Shown here one piece after another: positions 26,641 through 40,112 of a stretch of DNA of 64,000 nucleotides. Each line of letters starts with the position of its first letter. Position 1 is the first letter of the stretch. The stretch spans positions 54,664-118,663 of the forward strand of contig JAUCBJ010007041.1 of assembly GCA_032718475.1 (NCBI GenBank), given 5' to 3'. The translations under genes and the position numbers were made by a program. The notes beneath the pieces were generated by a model. The model was not told the origin of the DNA and did no database searches. It saw nothing but the letters and a program-made list of their open reading frames with translations. This DNA comes from Nemertoderma westbladi. Lineage: Eukaryota > Xenacoelomorpha > Nemertodermatida > Nemertodermatidae.

Positions 26641-29600
26641 AGTAAGGAATATATACTGCTGTCGAGAACAATACGTTACTGGTAAGGAATATATACTGCT
26701 GTCGAGAACAATACGTTACCAGTAAGGAATATATACTGCTGTCGAGAACAATATGTTACCGGTAAGGAATATATACTGCTGTCGAGAACAATACGTTACT
26801 GGTAAGGAATATATACTGCTGTCGAGAACAATACGTTACTGGTAAGGAATATATACTGCTGTCGAGAGCAATATGTTACCAGTAAGGAATATATACTGCT
26901 GTCGAGAACAATACGTTACTGGTAAGGAATATATACTGCTGTCGAGAACAATATGTTACTGGTAAGGAATATATACTGCTGTCGAGAACAATATGTTACC
27001 GGTAAGGAATATATACTGCTGTCGAGAACAATACGTTACTGGTAAGGAATATATACTGCTGTCGAGAACAATACGTTACTGGTAAGGAATATATACTGCT
27101 GTCGAGAACAATACGTTACTGGTAAGGAATATATACTGCTGTCGAGAACAATACGTTACTGGTAAGGAATATATACTGCTGTCGAGAGCAATATGTTACC
27201 AGTAAGGAATATATACTGCTGTCGAGAACAATATGTTACCAGTAAGGAATATATACTGCTGTCGAGAGCAATACGTTACCAGTAAGGAATACTGCTGTCG
27301 AGAGCAATACGTTACCAGTAAGGAATATATACTGCTGTCGAGAGCAATACGTTACCAGTAAGGAATATATACTGCTGTCGAGAGCAATACGTTACCAGTA
27401 AGGAATATATACTGCTGTCGAGAGCAATACGTTACTGGTAAGGAATATATACTGCTGTCGAGAACAATACGTTACCGGTAAGGAATATATACTGCTGTCG
27501 AGAGCAATACGTTACCGGTAAGGAATATATACTGCTGTCGAGAACAATACGTTACCGGTAAGGAATATATACTGCTGTCGAGAGCAATATGTTACCAGTA
27601 AGGAATATATACTGCTGTCGAGAACAATATGTTACTGGTAAGGAATATATACTGCTGTCGAGAACAATATGTTACCGGTAAGGAATATATACTGCTGTCG
27701 AGAGCAATACGTTACCGGTAAGGAATATATACTGCTGTCGAGAGCAATATGTTACCAGTAAGGAATATATACTGCTGTCGAGAACAATATGTTACTGGTA
27801 AGGAATATATACTGCTGTCGAGAGCAATATGTTACCGGTAAGGAATATATACTGCTGTCGAGAGCAATATGTTACCGGTAAGGAATATATACTGCTGTCG
27901 AGAACAATATGTTACCGGTAAGGAATATATACTGCTGTCGAGAGCAATATGTTACCGGTAAGGAATATATACTGCTGTCGAGAACAATATGTTACCGGTA
28001 AGGAATATATACTGCTGTCGAGAGCAATATGTTACCAGTAAGGAATATATACTGCTGTCGAGAGCAATATGTTACCAGTAAGGAATATATACTGCTGTCG
28101 AGAGCAATATGTTACCGGTAAGGAATATATACTGCTGTCGAGAACAATATGTTACCGGTAAGGAATATATACTGCTGTCGAGAGCAATATGTTACCAGTA
28201 AGGAATACTGCTGTCGAGAGCAATACGTTACCGGTAAGGAATATATACTGCTGTCGAGAGCAATATGTTACTGGTAAGGAATATATACTGCTGTCGAGAA
28301 CAATATGTTACCGGTAAGGAATATATACTGCTGTCGAGAGCAATACGTTACCGGTAAGGAATATATACTGCTGTCGAGAGCAATATGTTACCAGTAAGGA
28401 ATATATACTGCTGTCGAGAGCAATATGTTACTGGTAAGGAATATATACTGCTGTCGAGAACAATATGTTACCAGTAAGGAATATATACTGCTGTCGAGAG
28501 CAATACGTTACCGGTAAGGAATATATACTGCTGTCGAGAACAATACGTTACCGGTAAGGAATATATACTGCTGTCGAGAGCAATACGTTACCGGTAAGGA
28601 ATATATACTGCTGTTGAGAGCAATATGTTACCAGTAAGGAATACTGCTGTCGAGAACAATATGTTACCGGTAAGGAATATATACTGCTGTCGAGAGCAAT
28701 ATGTTACCGGTAAGGAATACTGCTGTCGAGAGCAATACGTTACCGGTAAGGAATACTACTGTCGAGAGCAATACGTTACCGGTAAGGAATATATACTGCT
28801 GTCGAGAACAATACGTTACCGGTAAGGAATATATACTGCTGTCGAGAGCAATATGTTACCAGTAAGGAATACTGCTGTCGAGAGCAATACGTTACCGGTA
28901 AGGAATATATACTGCTGTCGAGAACAATACGTTACTGGTAAGGAATATATACTGCTGTCGAGAGCAATATGTTACCAGTAAGGAATACTGCTGTCGAGAG
29001 CAATACGTTACCAGTAAGGAATATATACTGCTGTCGAGAGCAATATGTTACCAGTAAGGAATACTGCTGTCGAGAGCAATACGTTACCGGTAAGGAATAT
29101 ATACTGCTGTCGAGAACAATACGTTACCGGTAAGGAATATATACTGCTGTCGAGAACAATACGTTACTGGTAAGGAATATATACTGCTGTCGAGAGCAAT
29201 ATGTTACCAGTAAGGAATACTGCTGTCGAGAGCAATACGTTACCAGTAAGGAATATATACTGCTGTCGAGAGCAATATGTTACCAGTAAGGAATACTGCT
29301 GTCGAGAGCAATACGTTACCGGTAAGGAATATATACTGCTGTCGAGAGCAATACGTTACTGGTAAGGAATATATACTGCTGTCGAGAGCAATATGTTACC
29401 AGTAAGGAATACTGCTGTCGAGAGCAATACGTTACCAGTAAGGAATATATACTGCTGTCGAGAGCAATATGTTACCAGTAAGGAATACTGCTGTCGAGAG
29501 CAATATGTTACCGGTAAGGAATACTGCTGTCGAGAGCAATATGTTACCAGTAAGGAATATATACTGCTGTCGAGAGCAATACGTTACCGGTAAGGAATAT

Positions 29601-32600
29601 ATACTGCTGTCGAGAACAATACGTTACCGGTAAGGAATATATACTGCTGTCGAGAGCAATACGTTACCGGTAAGGAATATATACTGCTGTCGAGAACAAT
29701 ACGTTACCGGTAAGGAATATATACTGCTGTCGAGAGCAATATGTTACCAGTAAGGAATACTGCTGTCGAGAGCAATATGTTACCAGTAAGGAATATATAC
29801 TGCTGTCGAGAGCAATACGTTACCAGTACGGAATACTGCTGTCGAGAGCAATATGTTACCAGTAAGGAATACTGCTGTCGAGAGCAATATGTTACCAGTA
29901 AGGAATATATACTGCTGTCGAGAGCAATATGTTACCAGTAAGGAATACTGCTGTCGAGAGCAATATGTTACCAGTAAGGAATACTGCTGTCGAGAGCAAT
30001 ATGTTACCAGTAAGGAATATATACTGCTGTCGAGAGCAATATGTTACCAGTAAGGAATACTGCTGTCGAGAGCAATATGTTACCAGTAAGGAATACTGCT
30101 GTCGAGAGCAATATGTTACCAGTAAGGAATATATACTGCTGTCGAGAGCAATATGTTACCAGTAAGGAATACTGCTGTCGAGAGCAATATGTTACCAGTA
30201 AGGAATATATACTGCTGTCGAGAGCAATACGTTACCAGTAAGGAATATATACTGCTGTCGAGAACAATACGTTACCGGTAAGGAATATATACTGCTGTCG
30301 AGAGCAATATGTTACCAGTAAGGAATACTGCTGTCGAGAGCAATACGTTACCAGTAAGGAATATATACTGCTGTCGAGAGCAATACGTTACCGGTAAGGA
30401 ATATATACTGCTGTCGAGAACAATACGTTACCGGTAAGGAATATATACTGCTGTCGAGAGCAATATGTTACCAGTAAGGAATACTGCTGTCGAGAGCAAT
30501 ACGTTACCAGTAAGGAATATATACTGCTGTCGAGAGCAATACGTTACCGGTAAGGAATATATACTGCTGTCGAGAACAATACGTTACCGGTAAGGAATAT
30601 ATACTGCTGTCGAGAGCAATATGTTACCGGTAAGGAATACTGCTGTCGAGAGCAATATGTTACCAGTAAGGAATATATACTGCTGTCGAGAGCAATACGT
30701 TACCGGTAAGGAATATATACTGCTGTCGAGAACAATACGTTACCGGTAAGGAATATATACTGCTGTCGAGAGCAATACGTTACCGGTAAGGAATATATAC
30801 TGCTGTCGAGAACAATACGTTACCGGTAAGGAATATATACTGCTGTCGAGAACAATACGTTACCGGTAAGGAATATATACTGCTGTCGAGAGCAATATGT
30901 TACCAGTAAGGAATACTGCTGTCGAGAGCAATACGTTACCAGTAAGGAATATATACTGCTGTCGAGAACAATACGTTACCGGTAAGGAATATATACTGCT
31001 GTCGAGAGCAATATGTTACCAGTAAGGAATACTGCTGTCGAGAGCAATACGTTACCAGTAAGGAATATATACTGCTGTCGAGAGCAATACGTTACCGGTA
31101 AGGAATATATACTGCTGTCGAGAACAATACGTTACCGGTAAGGAATATATACTGCTGTCGAGAGCAATATGTTACCAGTAAGGAATACTGCTGTCGAGAG
31201 CAATACGTTACCAGTAAGGAATATATACTGCTGTCGAGAACAATATGTTACTGGTAAGGAATATATACTGCTGTCGAGAACAATACGTTACCGGTAAGGA
31301 ATATATACTGCTGTCGAGAACAATATGTTACCGGTAAGGAATATATACTGCTGTAGAGAACAATATGTTACCAGTAAGGAATATATACTGCTGTTGAGAG
31401 CAATATGTTACCGGTAAGGAATATATACTGCTGTCGAGAGCAATATGTTACCAGTAAGGAATATATACTGCTGTCGAGAGCAATACGTTACCAGTAAGGA
31501 ATATATACTGCTGTCGAGAGCAATATGTTACCGGTAAGGAATATATACTGCTGTAGAGAACAATATGTTACCAGTAAGGAATATATACTGCTGTTGAGAG
31601 CAATATGTTACCAGTAAGGAATATATACTGCTGTCGAGAGCAATACGTTACCAGTAAGGAATATATACTGCTGTCGAGAGCAATATGTTACCGGTAAGGA
31701 ATATATACTGCTGTAGAGAACAATATGTTACCAGTAAGGAATATATACTGCTGTCGAGAACAATATGTTACCGGTAAGGAATATATACTGCTGTAGAGAA
31801 CAATATGTTACTGGTAAGGAATATATACTGCTGTCGAGAACAATATGTTACTGGTAAGGAATATATACTGCTGTCGAGAACAATACGTTACTGGTAAGGA
31901 ATATATACTGCTGTTGAGAGCAATATGTTACCTGTAAGGAATATATACTGCTGTAGAGAACAATATGTTACCAGTAAGGAATATATACTGCTGTCGAGAA
32001 CAATATGTTACCGGTAAGGAATATATACTGCTGTAGAGAACAATATGTTACTGGTAAGGAATATATACTGCTGTCGAGAACAATACGTTACTGGTAAGGA
32101 ATATATACTGCTGTTGAGAGCAATATGTTACCGGTAAGGAATATATACTGCTGTAGAGAACAATATGTTACCAGTAAGGAATATATACTGCTGTAGAGAA
32201 CAATATGTTACTGGTAAGGAATATATACTGCTGTTGAGAGCAATATGTTACCGGTAAGGAATATATACTGCTGTAGAGAACAATATGTTACCAGTAAGGA
32301 ATATATACTGCTGTAGAGAACAATATGTTACTGGTAAGGAATATATACTGCTGTTGAGAGCAATATGTTACCGGTAAGGAATATATACTGCTGTAGAGAA
32401 CAATATGTTACCAGTAAGGAATATATACTGCTGTCGAGAGCAATACGTTACCAGTAAGGAATATATACTGCTGTCGAGAGCAATATGTTACCGGTAAGGA
32501 ATATATACTGCTGTAGAGAACAATATGTTACCAGTAAGGAATATATACTGCGGTCGAGAACAATACGTTACTGGTAAGGAATATATACTGCTGTCGAGAG

Positions 32601-33360
32601 CAATACGTTACCAGTAAGGAATATATACTGCTGTCGAGAGCAATATGTTACCAGTAAGGAATATATACTGCTGTCGAGAACAATATGTTACTGGTAAGGA
32701 ATATATACTGCTGTCGAGAGCAATATGTTACCAGTAAGGAATATATACTGCTGTCGAGAGCAATATGTTACCAGTAAGGAATATATACTGCTGTCGAGAG
32801 CAATATGTTACCAGTAAGGAATATATACTGCTGTCGAGAGCAATATGTTACCGGTAAGGAATATATACTGCTGTAGAGAACAATATGTTACCAGTAAGGA
32901 ATATATACTGCTGTTGAGAGCAATATGTTACCAGTAAGGAATATATACTGCTGTCGAGAACAATACGTTACTGGTAAGGAATATATACTGCTGTCGAGAA
33001 CAATACGTTACTGGTAAGGAATATATACTGCTGTTGAGAGCAATATGTTACCGGTAAGGAATATATACTGCTGTAGAGAACAATATGTTACCAGTAAGGA
33101 ATATATACTGCTGTCGAGAGCAATATGTTACCAGTAAGGAATATATACTGCGGTCGAGAACAATACGTTACTGGTAAGGAATATATACTGCTGTCGAGAG
33201 CAATACGTTACTGGTAAGGAATATATACTGCTGTCGAGAGCAATACGTTACTGGTAAGGAATATATACTGCTGTCGAGAGCAATATGTTACCGGTAAGGA
33301 ATATATACTGCTGTAGAGAACAATATGTTACCAGTAAGGAATATATACTGCTGTCGAGAG

Positions 33361-34130
33361 CAATACGTTACCGGTAAGGAATATATACTGCTGTCGAGAG
33401 CAATACGTTACCAGTAAGGAATATATACTGCTGTCGAGAGCAATACGTTACCGGTAAGGAATATATACTGCTGTCGAGAGCAATATGTTACTGGTAAGGA
33501 ATATATACTGCTGTCGAGAGCAATATGTTACTGGTAAGGAATATATACTGCTGTCGAGAGCAATATGTTACCAGTAAGGAATATATACTGCTGTCGAGAG
33601 CAATATGTTACCAGTAAGGAATATATACTGCTGTCGAGAGCAATACGTTACCGGTAAGGAATATATACTGCTGTCGAGAGCAATATGTTACCGGTAAGGA
33701 ATATATACTGCTGTAGAGAACAATATGTTACCAGTAAGGAATATATACTGCTGTCGAGAGCAATACGTTACCGGTAAGGAATAAATACTGCTGTCGAGAG
33801 CAATATGTTACCAGTAAGGAATATATACTGCTGTCGAGAGCAATACGTTACCGGTAAGGAATATATACTGCTGTCGAGAGCAATACGTTACCAGTAAGGA
33901 ATATATACTGCTGTCGAGAGCAATACGTTACCGGTAAGGAATATATACTGCTGTCGAGAGCAATATGTTACTGGTAAGGAATATATACTGCTGTCGAGAG
34001 CAATATGTTACTGGTAAGGAATATATACTGCTGTCGAGAGCAATATGTTACCAGTAAGGAATATATACTGCTGTCGAGAGCAATATGTTACCAGTAAGGA
34101 ATATATACTGCTGTCGAGAGCAATACGTTA
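33361..34130. repeat. 480-bp (12-unit) duplication
   Basis: Positions 33,361-33,660 match 33,841-34,140 unit by unit at an offset of 480 bp. The two copies diverge at the CCGG/CTGG site just after this. Confidence 0.75.
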
Positions 34131-36240
34131 CCGGTAAGGAATATATACTGCTGTCGAGAGCAATATGTTACTGGTAAGGAATACTGCTGTCGAGAGCAAT
34201 ACGTTACTGGTAAGGAATATATACTGCTGTCGAGAGCAATATGTTACCAGTAAGGAATATATACTGCTGTAGAGAGCAATACGTTACCGGTAAGGAATAT
34301 ATACTGCTGTCGAGAGCAATATGTTACCAGTAAGGAATATATACTGCTGTCGAGAGCAATACGTTACCGGTAAGGAATATATACTGCTGTCGAGAGCAAT
34401 ATGTTACTGGTAAGGAATATATACTGCTGTCGAGAGCAATATGTTACCAGTAAGGAATATATACTGCTGTCGAGAGCAATATGTTACCAGTAAGGAATAT
34501 ATACTGCTGTCGAGAGCAATATGTTACTGGTAAGGAATACTGCTGTCGAGAGCAATACGTTACTGGTAAGGAATATATACTGCTGTCGAGAGCAATATGT
34601 TACCAGTAAGGAATATATACTGCTGTAGAGAGCAATACGTTACCGGTAAGGAATACTGCTGTCGAGAGCAATATGTTACCAGTAAGGAATATATACTGCT
34701 GTAGAGAGCAATACGTTACCGGTAAGGAATACTGCTGTCGAGAGCAATATGTTACCAGTAAGGAATATATACTGCTGTCGAGAGCAATATGTTACCAGTA
34801 AGGAATATATACTGCTGTAGAGAGCAATACGTTACCGGTAAGGAATACTGCTGTCGAGAGCAATATGTTACCAGTAAGGAATATATACTGCTGTCGAGAG
34901 CAATATGTTACCAGTAAGGAATATATACTGCTGTCGAGAGCAATATGTTACTGGTAAGGAATACTGCTGTCGAGAGCAATACGTTACTGGTAAGGAATAT
35001 ATACTGCTGTCGAGAGCAATATGTTACCAGTAAGGAATATATACTGCTGTAGAGAGCAATACGTTACCGGTAAGGAATACTGCTGTCGAGAGCAATATGT
35101 TACCAGTAAGGAATATATACTGCTGTCGAGAGCAATATGTTACCAGTAAGGAATATATACTGCTGTCGAGAGCAATATGTTACCAGTAAGGAATATATAC
35201 TGCTGTAGAGAGCAATACGTTACCGGTAAGGAATACTGCTGTCGAGAGCAATATGTTACCAGTAAGGAATATATACTGCTGTCGAGAGCAATATGTTACC
35301 GGTAAGGAATACTGCTGTCGAGAGCAATATGTTACCAGTAAGGAATATATACTGCTGTAGAGAGCAATACGTTACCGGTAAGGAATACTGCTGTCGAGAG
35401 CAATATGTTACCAGTAAGGAATATATACTGCTGTCGAGAGCAATACGTTACCGGTAAGGAATACTGCTGTCGAGAGCAATATGTTACCAGTAAGGAATAT
35501 ATACTGCTGTCGAGAGCAATATGTTACCAGTAAGGAATATATACTGCTGTCGAGAGCAATATGTTACCGGTAAGGAATATATACTGCTGTCGAGAGCAAT
35601 ACGTTACCGGTAAGGAATACTGCTGTCGAGAGCAATATGTTACCAGTAAGGAATATATACTGCTGTTGAGAGCAATACGTTACCAGTAAGGAATATATAC
35701 TGCTGTCGAGAGCAATACGTTACCAGTAAGGAATATATACTGCTGTCGAGAGCAATACGTTACTGGTAAGGAATATATACTGCTGTCGAGAGCAATATGT
35801 TACCGGTAAGGAATATATACTGCGGTCGAGAGCAATATGTTACCAGTAAGGAATATATACTGCTGTCGAGAGCAATACGTTACCGGTAAGGAATATATAC
35901 TGCTGTCGAGAGCAATATGTTACCGGTAAGGAATATATACTGCGGTCGAGAGCAATATGTTACCAGTAAGGAATATATACTGCTGTCGAGAGCAATATGT
36001 TACCGGTAAGGAATATATACTGCGGTCGAGAGCAATATGTTACCAGTAAGGAATATATACTGCGGTCGAGAGCAATATGTTACCAGTAAGGAATATATAC
36101 TGCTGTTGAGAGCAATATGTTACCAGTAAGGAATATATACTGCTGTCGAGAGCAATACGTTACCAGTAAGGAATATATACTGCGGTCGAGAGCAATACGT
36201 TACCAGTAAGGAATATATACTGCGGTCGAGAGCAATACGT

Positions 36241-37560
36241 TACCGGTAAGGAATATATACTGCTGTTGAGAGCAATACGTTACCGGTAAGGAATATATAC
36301 TGCTATCGAGAGCAATACGTTACCGGTAAGGAATATATACTGCTGTTGAGAGCAATACGTTACCTGTAAGGAATATATACTGCTGTTGAGAGCAATATGT
36401 TACCGGTAAGGAATATATACTGCGGTCGAGAGCAATATGTTACCGGTAAGGAATATATACTGCTGTCGAGAGCAATATGTTACCGGTAAGGAATATATAC
36501 TGCGGTCGAGAGCAATATGTTACCGGTAAGGAATATATACTGCTGTTGAGAGCAATACGTTACCAGTAAGGAATATATACTGCTGTCGAGAGCAATACGT
36601 TACCAGTAAGGAATATATACTGCTGTCGAGAGCAATATGTTACCGGTAAGGAATATATACTGCTGTTGAGAGCAATACGTTACCTGTAAGGAATATATAC
36701 TGCTGTTGAGAGCAATATGTTACCGGTAAGGAATATATACTGCGGTCGAGAGCAATATGTTACCGGTAAGGAATATATACTGCTGTCGAGAGCAATATGT
36801 TACCGGTAAGGAATATATACTGCGGTCGAGAGCAATATGTTACCAGTAAGGAATATATACTGCGGTCGAGAGCAATATGTTACCGGTAAGGAATATATAC
36901 TGCTGTTGAGAGCAATACGTTACCAGTAAGGAATATATACTGCTGTCGAGAGCAATACGTTACCAGTAAGGAATATATACTGCTGTCGAGAGCAATATGT
37001 TACCGGTAAGGAATATATACTGCTGTTGAGAGCAATACGTTACCTGTAAGGAATATATACTGCTGTTGAGAGCAATATGTTACCGGTAAGGAATATATAC
37101 TGCGGTCGAGAGCAATATGTTACCGGTAAGGAATATATACTGCTGTCGAGAGCAATATGTTACCGGTAAGGAATATATACTGCGGTCGAGAGCAATATGT
37201 TACCGGTAAGGAATATATACTGCTGTTGAGAGCAATACGTTACCAGTAAGGAATATATACTGCTGTCGAGAGCAATACGTTACCAGTAAGGAATATATAC
37301 TGCTGTCGAGAGCAATATGTTACCGGTAAGGAATATATACTGCTGTTGAGAGCAATACGTTACCTGTAAGGAATATATACTGCTGTTGAGAGCAATATGT
37401 TACCGGTAAGGAATATATACTGCGGTCGAGAGCAATATGTTACCGGTAAGGAATATATACTGCTGTCGAGAGCAATATGTTACCGGTAAGGAATATATAC
37501 TGCGGTCGAGAGCAATATGTTACCAGTAAGGAATATATACTGCTGTCGAGAGCAATACGT
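36241..37560. repeat. 320/360-bp higher-order repeat with TGCGGT units
   Basis: The TTACCTGTAA variant occurs at about 36,361, 36,681, 37,041 and 37,361, with steps of 320, 360 and 320 bp (8 or 9 units of 40 bp). Each is followed by the same series of TGCTGTTGAG and TGCGGTCGAG units. The TGCGGT variant is concentrated in 35.8-38.1 kb. Confidence 0.8.
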
Positions 37561-39650
37561 TACCGGTAAGGAATATATACGGCTGTCGAGAGCAATATGT
37601 TACCGGTAAGGAATATATACTGCTGTCGAGAGCAATACGTTACCGGTAAGGAATATATACTGCTGTCGAGAGCAATACGTTACCAGTAAGGAATATATAC
37701 TGCTGTCGAGAGCAATATGTTACCGGTAAGGAATATATACGGCTGTCGAGAGCAATATGTTACCGGTAAGGAATATATACTGCTGTCGAGAGCAATATGT
37801 TACCGGTAAGGAATATATACTGCTGTCGAGAGCAATACGTTACCAGTAAGGAATATATACTGCTGTCGAGAGCAATATGTTACCGGTAAGGAATATATAC
37901 GGCTGTCGAGAGCAATATGTTACCGGTAAGGAATATATACGGCTGTCGAGAGCAATATGTTACCGGTAAGGAATATATACTGCTGTCGAGAGCAATATGT
38001 TACCGGTAAGGAATATATACTGCTGTCGAGAGCAATATGTTACCGGTAAGGAATATATACTGCGGTCGAGAGCAATATGTTACCGGTAAGGAATATATAC
38101 TGCTGTCGAGAGCAATATGTTACTGGTAAGGAATATATACTGCTGTTGAGAGCAATATGTTACCGGTAAGGAATATATACTGCTGTCGAGAGCAATACGT
38201 TACCTGTAAGGAATATATACTGCTGTCGAGAGCAATATGTTACCAGTAAGGAATATATACTGCTGTCGAGAGCAATATGTTACCAGTAAGGAATATATAC
38301 TGCTGTCGAGAGCAATATGTTACCAGTAAGGAATATATACTGCTGTTGAGAGCAATACGTTACTGGTAAGGAATATATACTGCTGTAGAGAGCAATATGT
38401 TACCGGTAAGGAATATATACTGCTGTCGAGAGCAATATGTTACTGGTAAGGAATATATACTGCTGTTGAGAGCAATATGTTACCGGTAAGGAATATATAC
38501 TGCTGTCGAGAGCAATACGTTACCGGTAAGGAATATATACTGCTGTCGAGAGCAATATGTTACCAGTAAGGAATATATACTGCTGTCGAGAGCAATACGT
38601 TACCAGTAAGGAATATATACTGCTGTTGAGAGCAATATGTTACCAGTAAGGAATATATACTGCTGTAGAGAGCAATATGTTACCGGTAAGGAATATATAC
38701 TGCTGTCGAGAGCAATACGTTACCGGTAAGGAATATATACTGCTGTCGAGAGCAATATGTTACCAGTAAGGAATATATACTGCTGTCGAGAGCAATACGT
38801 TACCAGTAAGGAATATATACTGCTGTTGAGAGCAATATGTTACCGGTAAGGAATATATACTGCTGTCGAGAGCAATATGTTACTGGTAAGGAATATATAC
38901 TGCTGTCGAGAGCAATATGTTACCAGTAAGGAATATATACTGCTGTAGAGAGCAATATGTTACCGGTAAGGAATATATACTGCTGTCGAGAGCAATATGT
39001 TACTGGTAAGGAATATATACTGCTGTTGAGAGCAATATGTTACCGGTAAGGAATATATACTGCTGTCGAGAGCAATACGTTACCAGTAAGGAATACTGCT
39101 GTCGAGAGCAATATGTTACCAGTAAGGAATATATACTGCTGTTGAGAGCAATACGTTACCTGTAAGGAATATATACTGCTGTAGAGAGCAATATGTTACC
39201 GGTAAGGAATATATGCTGCTGTCGAGAACAATACGTTACTGGTAAGGAATATATACTGCTGTCGAGAGCAATATGTTACCAGTAAGGAATATATACTGCT
39301 GTCGAGAGCAATACGTTACCGGTAAGGAATATATACTGCTGTCGAGAGCAATATGTTACCAGTAAGGAATATATACTGCTGTCGAGAGCAATATGTTACC
39401 AGTAAGGAATATATACTGCTGTCGAGAGCAATACGTTACCAGTAAGGAATATATACTGCTGTCGAGAGCAATATGTTACCAGTAAGGAATATATACTGCT
39501 GTCGAGAGCAATACGTTACCAGTAAGGAATATATACTGCTGTCGAGAGCAATACGTTACCAGTAAGGAATATATACTGCTGTCGAGAGCAATATGTTACT
39601 GGTAAGGAATATATACTGCTGTCGAGAGCAATACGTTACCTACGTTACCA

Positions 39651-39703
39651 GTAAGCCTAGGAAATTGTAGAGCTACTTAGAATTAAGGTAACTTGTTCTG
39701 TTT
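39651..39703 (+). other. Junction of giant satellite with unique sequence
   Basis: The last unit breaks off inside a short local duplication (TACGTTACC repeated, 39,634-39,650) and unique DNA begins at about 39,656. Only about 50 bp separate the array from the first plausible start codon of the DEF8-like gene. I see no convincing TATA box in this gap. Confidence 0.7.
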
Positions 39704-39740
39704 ATGGCGACTTCAATGTCAGACAAAGTGGTTGTGTTTT
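39704..39740 (+). CDS. DEF8: Possible first coding exon of the DEF8-like gene
   Basis: An ATG in fair initiation context (TTTATGG) opens a short frame, MATSMSDKVVVF, that stops at 39,746. A GT at 39,741 (GTGTGTGAC) would splice in phase 1 to the acceptor at 39,924. That keeps the frame of the next exon and gives an N-terminus about as long as the mammalian protein ahead of its first conserved block. Another acceptor-like site (TTATTTACAG, near 39,790) allows other models, and the true first exon could lie upstream of the satellite. This exon rests only on frame and length, not on similarity. Confidence 0.25.
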
Positions 39741-39924
39741 GTGTGTGACAATGTGGAGCCAAAAGTGTTGTTTGACATATTTATTTACAGCTTACCGGAG
39801 GGAGAAGTAGGACTTATAAACGTTATTGAATATTCGAAAGTGTACTTATGGACCCAGTTAGCGGAGCGCAGGAGGTTTACATATCTCTAAACAATTATCT
39901 TACTTGATCCGTTGTATATTTCAG

Positions 39925-40112
39925 ACGTTTCTACGTGCCGGCGCGGGTTTCTGAGTCCGCTAGGAACCCCCGACGCTAGACTCGGTCTCCATGACTCCGT
40001 GGTCACCACCAGCTGCAGCACGGAGTCAACAATCAACGTCAGCGATCTGGATTGTCTCGAATTTACAGACGTCTCTCGGAGTCTACAAGAGAATTACTAT
40101 TCCAGACCTGAA
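39925..40112 (+). CDS. DEF8: DEF8-like exon: N-terminal region
   Basis: The exon follows an acceptor (TTGTATATTTCAG, AG at 39,923-39,924) and ends at a donor GAA|GTTAGT (40,113). It encodes 62 whole codons after a split first codon. The N-terminal two thirds is rich in S and T and not recognisable. The end, LQENYYSRPE, matches the LSEDHFSRP block that precedes the first helical segment in vertebrate DEF8 (from memory). Joining this exon in phase 0 to the exon at 45,887 keeps exactly the vertebrate spacing between SRP and the following DV..LR motif, which is the strongest support for this exon and its donor. The frame runs on past the donor to a stop at 40,151, so an ORF reading alone would miss the splice. 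Confidence 0.65.

Larger units (their letters stand above)
1..39650. repeat. Giant 36/40-bp satellite array (about 1,000 copies)
   Basis: Uninterrupted head-to-tail tandem repeat with two length classes. The 36-bp unit carries GGTAAGGAATACTGCTG; the 40-bp unit has a 4-bp TATA insertion, giving GGAATATATACTGCTG. Each unit holds TTACCGGTAA (a perfect palindrome), an ACGT and a TCGA. Most differences between copies fall at these three CpG sites, plus GAGAGC/GAGAAC and TGCTGT/TGCGGT. Runs of 36-bp units stay open in frame and give spurious short ORFs; a 40-bp unit shifts the frame. The array continues past the left edge and ends at about 39,650 in a partly duplicated unit. I see no gene inside it. 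Confidence 0.99.

Noticed and set aside
1-39650. CRISPR array
   Set aside because: Units are contiguous with no unique spacers, and the context is a eukaryotic intron-bearing gene and retrotransposons.
1-39650. Ribosomal spacer or telomere-type repeat
   Set aside because: No rRNA gene or short G-rich telomeric motif is present. A centromeric role cannot be judged from this window.
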